A stretch of DNA of 64,000 nt. Origin: Erythrocercus mccallii (Eukaryota > Chordata > Aves > Passeriformes > Dicruridae). Of this stretch, positions 1 through 12,300 are shown in pieces. The translations under genes were made by a program, and so were the position numbers. The stretch is from NCBI GenBank assembly GCA_013397435.1, contig VZRG01000352.1, forward strand, positions 523,137-587,136, read 5' to 3'. Numbering within the stretch: the stretch's first letter is position 1; the number at the start of each line of letters is the position of its first letter. The notes below the pieces were generated by a model. That model was not told where the DNA came from and made no database searches. It saw only the letters and a program-made list of their open reading frames with translations.

Positions 1-3000
1 TGGTGAAGTCTATAGAAAAAAAAGTGAATATATTGTTAAATCATCACAGTGTAGAATATCAGTTATAAAATGGGAAGTCATAATATGCTGACACATGGAA
101 AAAGAAAAATAATTCATTGGTTTGAATTTGGTAAGGATTTTAAGTACCTAAATGTAAAATCAAATCTCAGCTGTCAGCTTTGCTGCTGTCTAGTAGTGGA
201 AAATCCAGAGAAGACATATATTCAGACTTAACTGAAATTTCTCCAGGACTGCAGAGGAATACTTAGACAAACAGGAGGAGCACTAATTTGAGCAGCTCAG
301 CACCTACTGCTGCCCATGAGCTGCCCAAGCTCACTGGAAAACTTTCTCTACTCTTCAGATTTAAGGAGTGCAAGATAGGGTAATCTAATGTAAAAGACCT
401 CTAAAACACAGCCAGGCTAGATCACCAGTTCCTCAGTTTCTTAAAAGTGTAATTACTGATTTGGATTCCATAATATTACATCTAACCTCATGCACTATAA
501 AAGGAGCAAAGGCACTTAGTGTAAGCTCTTGATTTCCAGTCTGGAAGCCACCAATTCAACCACAAAGAACCTACAATCTGTGATTCATCTAAAAGGACAT
601 GGGAAAGAATTTTCATGCTTAAAGCTGAAATCCAAATAGAAGGAGGAGGAAAAAATCTGCCTCATTAATATATAAACAGCAAATATAACTGTATTTTTCA
701 CCAGGCAGGCTTCACACTTAGTATTGACGAGCATTCTGATTCTTAACAGTTCAATTGCTCAGGACCACAGAGGAACTTAAAACCACTCATATGTAATTTT
801 ACATAGCTGACATCCTACATCTGCTGTATTTCTCTTGAATATAGCTACTAACATATGAGAATTGATGCCAGATTTGTATGCCTGCATACCATTTTGAGTG
901 CATATGAACCTTGAAAACCTAGACTTAGTGGATGGCCCATCTTCATTCACTGTGCTTGGGGGAAGTTAATGGCTCTCATGTGGTTCTGTAAGGAGCACTT
1001 ACCTTGCTGAGATCAAAGTTATCCTCTGTGTGGAGACAGAAGAACAAATTATTATGGTGTTCTGTCTTCCACCAAAAAAAAACATATAGAACAGCAAAAG
1101 CTCAAGGACCACTGCAGTCATGTCTTCAGAAGGGTACATAACATTTTGATGAAATTGCATATGTTGACCTTAAATGTGTATTCACAAAACAATTATCTGT
1201 GTGCACCCTACACCTTTAGATAATACTTTAGGTTGGAAGAGACCTTTAAAGATAATCTAGACAAATCTCGCTGTTATGGGCAGAGACAATTTCAAAAAGT
1301 ACACACGTCATTTGTGTGCTTGCATTTGAGTAAGCACAAGCTTAAGAATAGTCACGTGCATGGTATTTAAAACCTGCAACCTAAATGAAAATAGTTCCAT
1401 TCTTCTTAGGGAAGTTCAGAAAATCTGGTTTTAAATATGCATCATCATGGTTAATCCTACCTGAATGTTTAATATAAATTTAAAAAGCTGTCTTTAACAA
1501 CATAGTAGCCTAGTGCTACAATAAATGTAAAAAGCATCTCAAAAATAAAGAAAACTAATGCAAACATTTTGGTACTGGCCTTTTTAAAAGGGGCCTTTAA
1601 ACTTGAGGGTGGTGGACACCCACAGGAGAAGAACAGAAAGATGCAGAAATATGACTTCAGTGTAGCTTTTATACTGTTATTTGAACCACAAAATAATTGC
1701 TTTCAGTGAAACAGTCAACATCTTAATAGAAAATAAATTATAAAATTCTCACTTTTCATAACTAAATACTATTTTAATTAGGATTTCATCTCCAATACAT
1801 TGATTTAACTGCTCACTCACATTACTCATTAAAATGATTACTAACACACACACATCTTCAGCTGCACTTAAAAATTAAGCAAAGGAAATAATCTCAAGTA
1901 GATAAAAACTGATGAGGAAAGAAGACTGCACCTATCTTTCCATCCTGGGGAAGGGGAAGTGTTACAGCATATAGGATGATATTCCTTTACATTTAGCATG
2001 TTAGACTTCCTCTTCATTTAATTTAGGATGAAATGATTAACAAATTGAAGTGTAGACAGATCTATGGAAACTAGGCTGGAGTGCATAGGTACAGAAAGAT
2101 AACTTCAAACCACAAACATTCCCTTGGTCTATTACCATTGTCATTGCCTTTCACTAGACTTTCAAGTATTTTCAACACAAGCCAGCAAACAGCGTATAAA
2201 TACATTTTTATCTTTCCTGTTTTACTAGGAATAAGTCCATAATCCCTAACTCTTTTTCACTCTAAGAGCACAATTTTAACTTTGCTTCTCCCTCACCTAT
2301 CAGGCAATTTCCCAGTAAACAGAGACTAGGACCCTGGATTTCTCAGGAGACAGATTTTACCATCTGTCAAGACACATCCTCAAAGGCAGCCGACTTTGAT
2401 AGGGAAAATGGTGACCAGTGAGATGAGAGATACTTCCAAGTGTGAGGCACGTGTATGCCAAAGACAAGGCAAGGAATCTTACAAGGACTTGCACACCAAG
2501 GTGTGCTCTAGTTCACTTAGGAGGTTAAATCCAGCTTGGATAACCCTAAAGTCATGTGCAGGAGGTGAACACTATCCAAACTCTTCTGCAGTCTGTGCGC
2601 TATTTTTCCTGCCAAGGAAGAGACACAGTTCAACCCAGTGGACTCCAGTGGCACAAATGTACAAGGAGTACATGGTTTGCATTGGCACTTCAATGGAAAT
2701 GAGGAGCATTCAATTTGAAAGTGGGCCATGAGGTACATGGGGATGATTGCAGCATCTTTCTGGATGTGCTTACCAGGACTGCTGGATCATACTGTGCTCC
2801 AGCACTAACGGGTCTTCCGTCTATGGAATTAGATTGGTGCTAGTCTAAAGTAAATCCCCTTCAAACCACACTTTCTGTGGGTGCTGGCTTCTCAGTACCA
2901 ATGGATTGCCTCTGAAGATCTGCTTCTATTTCACTCCAGTATTTGCAAATGTAGCCAAAGCCACAGTGAATTATTAGAAGACTAGGACCCTGGCATGAAT

Positions 3001-5369
3001 CGTGGCAAAACAGCGTGCCAATGTATGTTCGATGTATGTTCACCCATACTTTGAAATCCCACAGCAAAGAAGTCTTTTCTTTTTGCTGTTTCCTCTTGTC
3101 TCCAGCTAGGATGAAATTTCCCTTCGAATAGTTTAGAATAAGAATAATTTCACAGTTTATAGGATGCTCTCGGGAGAATACGATTTGATTATCTGTCTGG
3201 TCTTATTTTGTTAGAGGCTAATAGGTCAGCTGTTCTACCTGACTACTGTGAGCACTTACTGTTCCAGCCAGATCAGGAGGACAAAGACATGTGAAAATGA
3301 AAAATAATAGGGCAGGCAAAGGCTGTAGTCTGTACTTTTTCCAGTTTCAAAAAGATTTGGTTGATACTTGGCTCAGCCTTTGTTGAAAGTTTAAAATGGT
3401 TTTTCAGTATACCCTATCCTGACCAATCCTCCTTAGAGTATAAGAAGTTTTTTAATCTGCAAAGCACAAGAGATAAAAAGGTCTCTTCATAAGGCTGGTC
3501 TGTCTGATAATTGGAAAACATTTTCTCCAGAATGACAATTTAAACTCTTGGCAACAGTATCCCTTCGCAAATCTAAAGGAAGGGTGAAATAATTCTGTCC
3601 AGAACATTACACTCTCTCTGCAATATGTCACTTGCTGAACTTCTAGAATTGCTATTAATTGACCTCTAGATCTCTCAGTTGTAAGAAAAGTCCCAGATAT
3701 TTAGAGATTGCTTTTTGGTATATTAGATTCTATTTTGCTTCCTTTTACATTCTCTAAAATTAAATTTATCCTTCATTAAATTTATCCTTTTGCATCTCCA
3801 TTTTTCTTAATATTCCTTTTCCACCTTCCAATTATTGCTATATAATTGGTCAATTATTATTACTATGCTACACTTTATGAAACAAATGTTTAATAACCCA
3901 GTTGAATACATCACAGTCATAAATGTCTCTTGTGCTTACTAGAGAACTAAGCAGAGATCTGGCTGAGCTTCAAACTACTTTAAGTGTTTTTGAATATTCA
4001 CTACATAATCAGATAGAACTGTGTACAATATACCTTGGTGTAAACTCAGCTGTCAGGTCAATAGATTTATTTACATTTGCAGGAGTGGGTCAGAATACAT
4101 CATGTAAAACCAGCATTGCTCCCTAGTTTAATTATTGAAAGTAAAGTAGTCTATTATGACAGGTCCTCACTACATTGCTTAAGGTAAATACTGCTGATTA
4201 TCAAAAATCATTTGTTTATGATATCAAACATATAAGCGTTAAACAGCATTGGAATACCATGGAGGTTAAAGAATATACGCATATTCCACTGTGTCATAAT
4301 GCAGAAGTCTGCCAATATTTTAAATACATATTTCATGGTGTGTTTTCAAAACTACTTCATTTCATTCTCATCCTTCATTGCATCAGTATGAAAGTGCTTT
4401 GATTTTTATATTTTTAAACATGTCTAAGAGAAGAATATTTTTCTCTCTCAAACAATACTAGAAAATAGAACTAGAAGACCCTTAGTCTTAAGTCTTTTGC
4501 TGCTAGACAAACCCTTTTTTCTGTGGTTGTCTTTAACCACCAACTTTCATACTCTAGCATTTGCATATGATGAAAATTCATCATTCTACCAAGACAAAAA
4601 AAAGTTGCTATGCAGAGATAATTGTAGTAAATAACAGAGAAATCAACTATTTTTGAAAGTGGACAAATTATCCTATGGTTTATCATATGCTCTCAGGAAG
4701 GCCATTATCAGTTATGATTATCAATACCAATTCACCTTTTTGATTGGAGACTGATGAAACAGCTGCTTTGGTTTGCATCATTGATGACAATTCTCGAGAA
4801 TGATCCTTCTCTGGAGTAAATCAACCATTCTCTTAAAAGTATCTCCTAAAATAATGCCACTGACAAGATTGGTCATACTTATTTTATCTTCTCCTTCAGT
4901 TGTGTTGCAAATGATACTCTGTATGTCAGAGTCTTTGATTTCCCAAAAAGCTGTTAAAAGAATTGCATGTTTTTGTGAAGCTTCACCTCAGTGATCACAC
5001 TGTATTAGCCATGTAAAACAGCTTTATTTAGTCTGATAAAAACCATTAGAATTTAGTCTGATTTAATAAAATAAAATGTCATTTAATTTTATCATCTATT
5101 TTGTTTCATATCTCTTTTACTTTAAAATATTTCTTCTAAACTTCTAATATTTTTTCCATTAAATTCTCATTAGCTCCTGGAAAAACATTGTCCACCCAGA
5201 GACTCACCTTTACTTTTTCAGGAAGTATTGCAAAGGCTGCAGTATGTTAATAGCTGCCAGTCTCACTGTGCCACAGGCTTATGACAGGTGTCAAGCAGAA
5301 GCTGCCAGTTGTGCAGAGTTTGACAGTGTCCCAGAGCTGAGGAATTTCCATGGTCTATCTTCCATCTAT
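1..5369. other. Noncoding flank downstream of GABRA2, no gene seen
   Basis: AT-rich DNA with only short frames that lack domains or codon-use signs. A 16-bp-period duplication (attaaatttatcctt, twice) lies at 3759-3789, and a CR1 scrap near 1212-1292. The somewhat more GC-rich stretch 2390-2750 has a 111-codon open frame on the plus strand, but the protein is Cys-rich and low in recognisable motifs, so I do not call it a gene. Confidence 0.6.
1212..1292 (-). repeat. CR1 LINE 3'-end remnant
   Basis: The plus strand reads ttaggttggaagagaccttt followed by a diverged aagataatctagaca and atgggcagagaca. This is the reverse complement of the CR1 3' end (GTC-CCTGCCC ... AAGGTCCCTTCCAACC). Only the last 80 or so bases are recognisable, so this is an old, truncated copy. 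Confidence 0.5.
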
Positions 5370-5885
5370 CTTTATCATAGCATGCAGTTTTGGGCACCAC
5401 GATATAAAAAAGACATAAAGCTGTTAGAGAGCATCAAAACGTGGCCATGAGGATGATGAAGGGTCTGTAAGGGAAGCTGTACCAGGAGTGGCTGAAATCA
5501 TTTGGTCTGTTCAGCCTGGAGGAGAGGAGACTGAGAGGAAACCTCATTGCAGTCTACAGCTTCCTCACAAGGGGAGGAGGAGGGGCAAGCACTGATCTCT
5601 TCTCTCTGGTGACCAGTGACAGGACTCATGGGAATGGCCTGAAGCTGTGTCAGGGGAGAATTAGCTTAGATAACAAGAAAAGGTTCTTCACCCAGAGGGT
5701 GGCTAGGCACTGGAACAGGCTTCCCAGGGAAGTGGTCACAGCACCAAGCCTAATAGAGTTAAAGAAGTGTTTGAACAATGCTCTCAGGCACATGGTGTGA
5801 CTTCTGGGAATACCCTCTGCAGGGCCAGGAGTTGGACTTGATGAAGCTTGTGTGTCCCTTCCAACTCATAATATTCTATGACAGT
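5370..5885 (+). mobile_element. CR1 LINE 3' fragment (plus strand)
   Basis: The consecutive signatures are cagttttgggcaccacgata, ggtctgttcagcctggagga, gagaggagactgag, aggttcttcacccagagggt, gcactggaacaggcttccca, gggaagtggtcacagcacc, ttggacttgatgaagc and a final ttctatgaca tail. They follow the order of the CR1 reverse transcriptase C terminus and 3' UTR. The two frames that can be read through here (5609-5800, 5778-6056) are LINE sequence and not genes. The copy is 5'-truncated, as is usual for CR1. Confidence 0.88.
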
Positions 5886-6439
5886 TCCTACTTCCTTCCA
5901 GATCAATACCAGGATCTGGATGCCTATTTACAGCAGAATTTGCAGCTCTTCCTGCATCACACTGTTTCTGCTGTGAAGATTCTTTTCAGAGGACTATACT
6001 CCTTGTTCCATTTTTCCAACTTGAATCTTTTTAATCCCAGACATTTTTCAAAGTAGCCACTGTAGCATCAGAGACTTTGTATAATTTCTTAAACTATCTC
6101 ATTAAATTTCTGAGCTAGTTGCACAAAGTCCACTTAGTGAAAAATATAGGGTTTGAATGGAAAATCTTATGAAAAGACAAAAAAAGAAGGGAAGATAAAA
6201 AGGCAGTCACTCTTTTCAGTGTTGTTGTTCTGCAGAGCCTCTGTCCGTCATGAACCTTGCTTGGCTTTGCTCATTCCACAAATTGCTTCCAGTAGATTGT
6301 TACATTGTCATCTGATAAAGTCCTGCCTCCAGGTTTTGACATTTATAGCCTGGTTGTCAGCATTACCTGAAGTCCAGCTGTGCTCTCTTGGGAAATCATG
6401 ACAAGAATGGGAGACTTTTCTTTTGCTCATTTTTGTTGT
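5886..6439. other. Noncoding stretch, nothing recognised
   Basis: T-rich sequence between a CR1 fragment and an LTR-like repeat. There is no frame with family signatures, no tRNA-like fold and no obvious repeat. Confidence 0.5.
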
Positions 6440-6850
6440 AGCTCCACGCGCTGGGTTTATAACAAAATTAACTGCCCCTTGTAATAAATTGTTGTTGGTT
6501 TGGAATGGTATTCTCCAATTCAGCACTCTCATTAAATCCACATACTGCTTCCCTTCCCACCCCCCTCACAGGTGGAGATAAGAACAATTTATGGGAAACA
6601 GCAATGAGATGAGAAAACAAACCGTAACAGCAACAATAGCAATAACAAAAGGTATAAGAAAAATAAACAATTTGCATGGAAAACTAACCATAAAAAAAAT
6701 ACCAGACCACTCCATCCACTCAAACAGGAGGATCCCCTTCTCCTGGGAAGAGAGTCCCTTTCCCCTGGGGCAACAAGGTGATGGTGCCCTGGCCATACCC
6801 TCTCCCAGCTACTGCAAAAAATTTACCCCATCCTGGCCAGAATGAAGATA
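6440..6850. mobile_element. Avian LTR-like interspersed repeat
   Basis: Recognisable pieces are ttggtttggaatggtattct, ccaattcagc, ctgcttcccttccc, a purine-rich stretch aagagagtcc, ggggcaacaaggtgatggtg and cccatcctggccagaat. Together they resemble a passerine endogenous-retrovirus LTR remembered from other songbird sequence. The ends are not clear, no target-site duplication was found, and orientation cannot be fixed. The overlapping short frames on both strands come from this repeat. Confidence 0.5.
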
Positions 6851-8054
6851 TGAATGTCACACCAATGGAAAAGGCACATTCCTGCTACCTCTTGGCTTTG
6901 GGTCACAGTCACATTGTGCCAAGCAGTAGTCCATGTGTAAGCCCAGATAAAGTGAATCATAGCTGTACAAAAAACAGATTGCCAGAGCCTGCTGCAAATG
7001 CAAAATACTCTTGAATAGCAGTGATGTAGTCCTCAGTCAAATTTGGTATCACAGAAAAATTTTGTCATGGTGGGTAAACACTAACTGCCTTTAAGAAGGA
7101 AAGCAACTTTCATTTGCAGGATGATGGAGACTTGCTAGCAGCAAGTATTCTGGCTGGAACCTTATGTGAATGTGTTAGGAGCACCTATTTCTTGTTTGGA
7201 CTCAGAATAAGCTGCCTATTCACAAGCATACAACTCTTCAAAACCTGTGACACCTTGTGACCTAATACTTTGCATGTGTTGAGGACAGATGAGTTAATAA
7301 TCCTGTTCAAGCCATTGATGATTAAGAATGTATTGAAAATAAATCCAAAGGTTAAATTGCATCTAAATAGACTTTGGATAACATAACATTTTATGGCAAG
7401 ATGTGATATTAGATGTACCTAATGTCATCTTACCTTACATCTCTTAATGTTTCTTTTTTATTGTTTAGAGGTGTTTCAAGATATCTCAATAAGCTTTTAT
7501 TCTGTAAGAATGCTCCCTAAAATAAAGTCAATTTTTCCTTGGAGAAGCAGTATGGTAAAAAAAAAAAAAAATCACTATACTGAAACAATCTTCTTTTTTA
7601 ATCTATACCTAGAAAAAAAACCAAACAAGTTTTTAAAAGTAATCTGTATGGTTTACTGGTATGTGTGCTTGGAAAGCAAAGTGCTTAAGTCCAAGTTATA
7701 GATTATCTTCAGGCCAGCGCAACTTGACCTCAGTAATGTCAGTCTACAAATTGAAGGATGCTCCTGAGAGCAGGCTAAATTGTTTCAGTAACCAAGTGCT
7801 AATCTAAAATAAATCGATGTATTACCCTAAATTATTCAAGCTACCACATTTCTTTATTAACACAGATGCCTTAGCACTCTGTTGCAGTGGTGCTGTTCTC
7901 TCAGCTGTAAGTAAAGAGTCATGACTGCAATGCTGGAGTGCTTCTGGAATGAATGAGTCAGAAAAAGTAAAGTAACTACTATACAAACAAGCACTACTCT
8001 CACATTGTAAATTGTGATGGTGGCTTTTAACAGTAATTTTCCTATATAGTAGGA
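6851..8054. other. Noncoding stretch, nothing recognised
   Basis: AT-rich. It contains a 15-base A run at 7557-7571 and several shorter A runs near 7610. No exon of a known family is seen. Confidence 0.5.
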
Positions 8055-9320
8055 GAAAATCATACTGCCAGCACCCTCAGTACCCACAGGTGAATTCCAT
8101 GCAGCCCCATAGATTTGTGTCTGAGTAGAACAACAGGTTATTAACTACTTCCTCCTGGGTTGCTGGGGAGCTTTGTCCTACCAGCTGGGAAGGCTGGTTG
8201 TCCTGAGGATAACTACCCTTTCTGTTAAAGACTGGGGTAAAGAAGGCATTAAGTACCTCATCCTTGGTGACAAGTATGGAGTACTTGAGTACCTCATGTC
8301 TTTTCCTCATCCTTGGTGACAATGTTGCCCTCCACATCCAATAAAAGACATGGATATTCATTTTGTTGTTAATATCTTTATAAAACTATTTTTTGTTATC
8401 TTTCACAGCAGTAGCCAGATTAGGTTCAAGCTGAGCTTTCACCTCTCTAATTTTCTCTCTAAATGACCTAGCAACATCCTTGTACTCTTCCTGGGTTGCC
8501 TGCCCCTTCTTCCAAAGTTCATAAATTCTCTCTTTTTTTTTTTCCCTTGAGTTTCAGCAAAAGACCTCTGTTCAACCAGGCTGGTCTTCTTCCATGATGG
8601 TTTGTCTTTCAGAACATAGGGACAACCTGGCCCTGGAACTTTAAGATTTCCTTTTGAAAGTATTTCCCACCTTCCTGGATCTCTTTTTTGTTAAGGTCTG
8701 TTTCCCAAGGGACTCTCTGAACCAGAGTCCGGAACAGGCCAATGACCACCCTGTGGAAGTTCAATGTTCAAAATCCCTATTTTGCTGACCACTTTTCTTG
8801 CTTCACCAAGAATTGAGAACTCTCTCATTTCATGGTCACATCTCCCACCAGCCCTTCTCTGCTTGTAAACAGCAGGTCTAATGGGGTCCCCCCCAGTACA
8901 CTTGCTCACCAGCTGTGTCAGGAAATTTGCTTCCACACACTCCAGGAACTTCCTGGGCTGCCTCCTCTCCTCTGTGTTGAGTTTCCAGAAGACATCCAGC
9001 ATGTTAAAGTCTCCCACAAGAACAAGGGCTAGCAATCATGAAACATCAGCCAGCCACAGAATACTTCATCCACCTCTTTCTTCACCCTGGTATTTTTTAA
9101 CAGACTCCCACCAGGACATCTGCCTTGTTAGCCTTCCCCCAATTCTTTCCCATAAACACTCAATTCTATCATCACCATCATTGCAATAGTACACAATTAA
9201 AACACTTCCTAACATACAAGGTACCCCACCAGCTCTCCTTCCTTGCCTATCCCTTCTGAAGAGCATGTAGCCGTCCATTGCATCATTCCAGTCATGCAAG
9301 TTTTCCATTTTAGTCCTTTA
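8055..9320 (-). mobile_element. Degraded CR1 LINE ORF2: endonuclease and start of reverse transcriptase
   Basis: Read on the minus strand, the order is WNDAMDGYMLFRRDRQGRRA (about 9290-9230), LVLVGDFNMLDVFWKLNT and FLECVEANFLTQLV (about 9020-8930), DHEMREFSILGEARK (about 8830-8785), then a QATQEEYKDVA-like stretch (about 8510-8460) and EVLNAFFTPVFN (about 8260-8225). These match, in order, the CR1 apurinic-like endonuclease and the linker to the reverse transcriptase. Frame changes and stops break it into pieces, so it is a fossil. The GDFN motif of the endonuclease catalytic core is still readable. Confidence 0.9.
8256..8322. repeat. Short duplication inside the CR1 copy
   Basis: The 18-mer cctcatccttggtgacaa occurs at 8256-8273 and again at 8305-8322, spacing 49 bases, with diverged sequence between (agtacttgagtacctcatg). 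In frame it duplicates the LVTKDE motif of CR1. Probably a private duplication in this copy. Confidence 0.85.
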
Positions 9321-12300
9321 TCCTTGGCTACAGAAGAATTTATGGCCCTCATATCTCTAAATAATGGTGACTTTCCAAAAACTTCTAGTCTTGTTTTAAG
9401 TTTCACATTTCTGCTTTTGTGTGGAATCCCAAACTATTGCTCAGGCTTGCAGGCCTGGAATCTTATGCTGCAAGCAGATTCTTCATCCTTATCCCCATAT
9501 AGCTCTACCACGCAGAATAGCAGAAACACATCGGTGGTATCAATTTATGTCTTCTCGGAGGGAAACAAATGTAAGATAGTCTATCAGAGCAGCTGAAATA
9601 GCTGGAGAAAGCATACAAGCTTGCAAGTACACCATGTCTTCACCAAGTCTGAAAAAAATCTGAAAAATTTGAAGCAAAGCTGAGATTAAGTGCAGTTGCT
9701 TTCAATTTACCGTGGTTGCATTTGTCAAATAGACAACTTGAAAGCCAAGAGCACTTAGCACTTGTTCAACAAAGAACTATAGGAGGTAGGAGATGAGGTA
9801 TGTTGGTTTAATGATCAATTTTCAATGTGGTTCTCAATTAGAATTTTAGGTTTGAATAGCTCCTTGAATATTTGGTTGCTGGACTAACAGAATTGGTGAT
9901 TGGTGCCTGAAGGTCTGAAGAGGGGTTGACTTTTGGAGCTGATTTCTCAGAATAGCAGGGGAATGTTCTGCCACCAGGTCTTGGTGACACTATTTTTCCA
10001 TTAGTTGCCATAAGTCTTAGTACCTTCTAATGCCTTTGAATATTTCATTAAATCTTTTCAACTCCTTGCCAGATTTTTTCAAATATCCTTTTGAAAAATC
10101 AGCTCAAACTCCACTACCTTGAAGATCTTCCACTGATACAGCTTTTGGAAGTTTTTTTTTCCAGCTCTCTTTCTTTTCTGCAACAAGTTTTACTCCTTTC
10201 CAGAATTTTATTTTTATAGCTCTTTCTTCTAATGTAGCCAGTCCACAGATTTCACTAAGGAATTCCAAATAATATTTTAAATGTGTAACTGTCAAAATGT
10301 CTGATCTTGAATGGGAGAGGACTTGGTGATCAGCATATTAGTCTGCCCTCATTTTGTTGTCAACCTGTTAAAGGTGGTGTAAATAACTATGCAAAACATA
10401 AATGGATAGAAACAACTGTTACGTTTGTGACCAGACTTAAATCATAATTATTATAACAATAAGCTGGAATCAATGAGTTAGAAATAGCATCCCAGTCCTA
10501 CCTACCAATGAATTTGTCACATGCGATGCACTCAGAATTACTCCACAGTTAATCCTACACAGTTTTGACAATGTGCAAAGTGCACTAAGAAGTTCGGTTC
10601 AACTGTTCAAACCTGCTCTTATCTCTAGAAGCTACTAACTCATACTAACAAGTTATAAACACCAAGTAAAAGTAACCCACTGTAAACTTTTTAAAATTGC
10701 TACTCCATTTCTAGTGACTGAAATCCCTTCTCTGGTAAAGCAATTTCCATAACAGTGATACTGCCATAACTAATAGGTATTAATAACAAGTAGTTACCAA
10801 AACATATCAGTATAAAAATAGATTTGCCTATAGAGAATTCCTCTTTGTGGCATGAACCTTGAGTTACCCTTGAATGAGGCTGTGTGTTTGACTGGATTGT
10901 ACTAATAAAATGCTACATTACTGGAAAAGAACAGCTCCAGGCTTTTGAAAAAAAAAAATGATCTCCAAAAATTCAAGGACAAGATGCAGAATGGGCCTTA
11001 AAAGTGAAAGAGTGGGATGGCATCAGAAATCTTAGGGCTGCAGACCAAGGTAGTACTGGATGTAGAGTAACAAAGGCAGCAAAATTCAAGTATCTAAGAT
11101 ATGGAAAATATACTATATATACGGAAACCCAATGATAACACGGAATTTGCCGACCATTGAAGAAAGAGTAAATAAGTTCATAAGCAAACACATAAATATA
11201 ACACCAAGTGAAACCAGAAATGATGAGGAAGAAGTCCTACTAGAACCAAGATTTTCCTGTCAGTGAAGCCTGTCAGATCCACAGTACAGCAATGCTCCCC
11301 TATTATATTCTGCTTAACAATAACTCCATCTATCTACTGACCCAAAATAATAGAGGTCTGTGTAAAAGAGACTAGGAGATCTGTGTTCAACAACCGTATT
11401 TTAAATGAGAAATAGTCATAATTGGCTGGTTTAAACTGTATATGCTAGCATGATTGTAGCTAGATTAGTCATAAAATTTTGATTAGGTGTCTAATACTTC
11501 AATTGGACTAACAATAAATTCCTGAGTTTGCATGAGGTGTGTGTTTCATTAGCCCAGACGCACTACACAAAGCATTTGTGCTTTGTGGGTCTGCTACCTT
11601 ACCCTTAATTATAATTTGAATGCACTGCTGTTTAAAGTTACGTAGTATACCTCAAGTATTATTCATTCTTCTTTACATATTCAGTGTAATGATAGACAAA
11701 TTAATCAAACTGCTTTTCTTTTAACAAAAGGCTGTGCATATATGAAGGCCTAGTGAGTAGGTATGTTTCATCACTTGATGCCACGACAATCAAAATGAGA
11801 ATAGTGGGAATTCTGCTGTTCTAACAGCCCTGATGCTCTGGAAACAAGCAGGGATAGCACAGGGTAAGGGCACAAGCTACAGCAAGGGAGGAGCACAAGC
11901 CTTCACAGCACTGGCTAGCTGCCAGCACTGAGTGGTACTTCCTAAATCACATGAGTAAGGAGCCCCGTGTCACACACAGAGAAATTACCTGTACCCTCAG
12001 TTCACTCATGCAGACACTGTTATGCATGCCTACGTGCTCTAGTTGCTGCAAATGCAGAAGAATACGTAATCCCATCTTGGTGCAAGTCTGGCTGGAGGGT
12101 TTGTCTTTTCCACTCACAGTTCCTCTTCCAATGCTCCTGTAAAGCACCTGAGATAAAACTCTTCCCTTTGCACAAAAAGTCCTACTTCCTCCCATCTCCA
12201 GAAGGCTTCTATCTAAAATTACATTTCAGAGACTTTTCTGTGAGGAAATCAGACTGCAAAAATGTTCCTTATATTTTTTATATTTGTTTATTATTATAAT

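Noticed and set aside
2396..2731. 111-codon plus-strand frame as a possible gene
   Set aside because: No domain, no splice context supporting it, odd Cys/Ser composition, and an equally open frame on the other strand.
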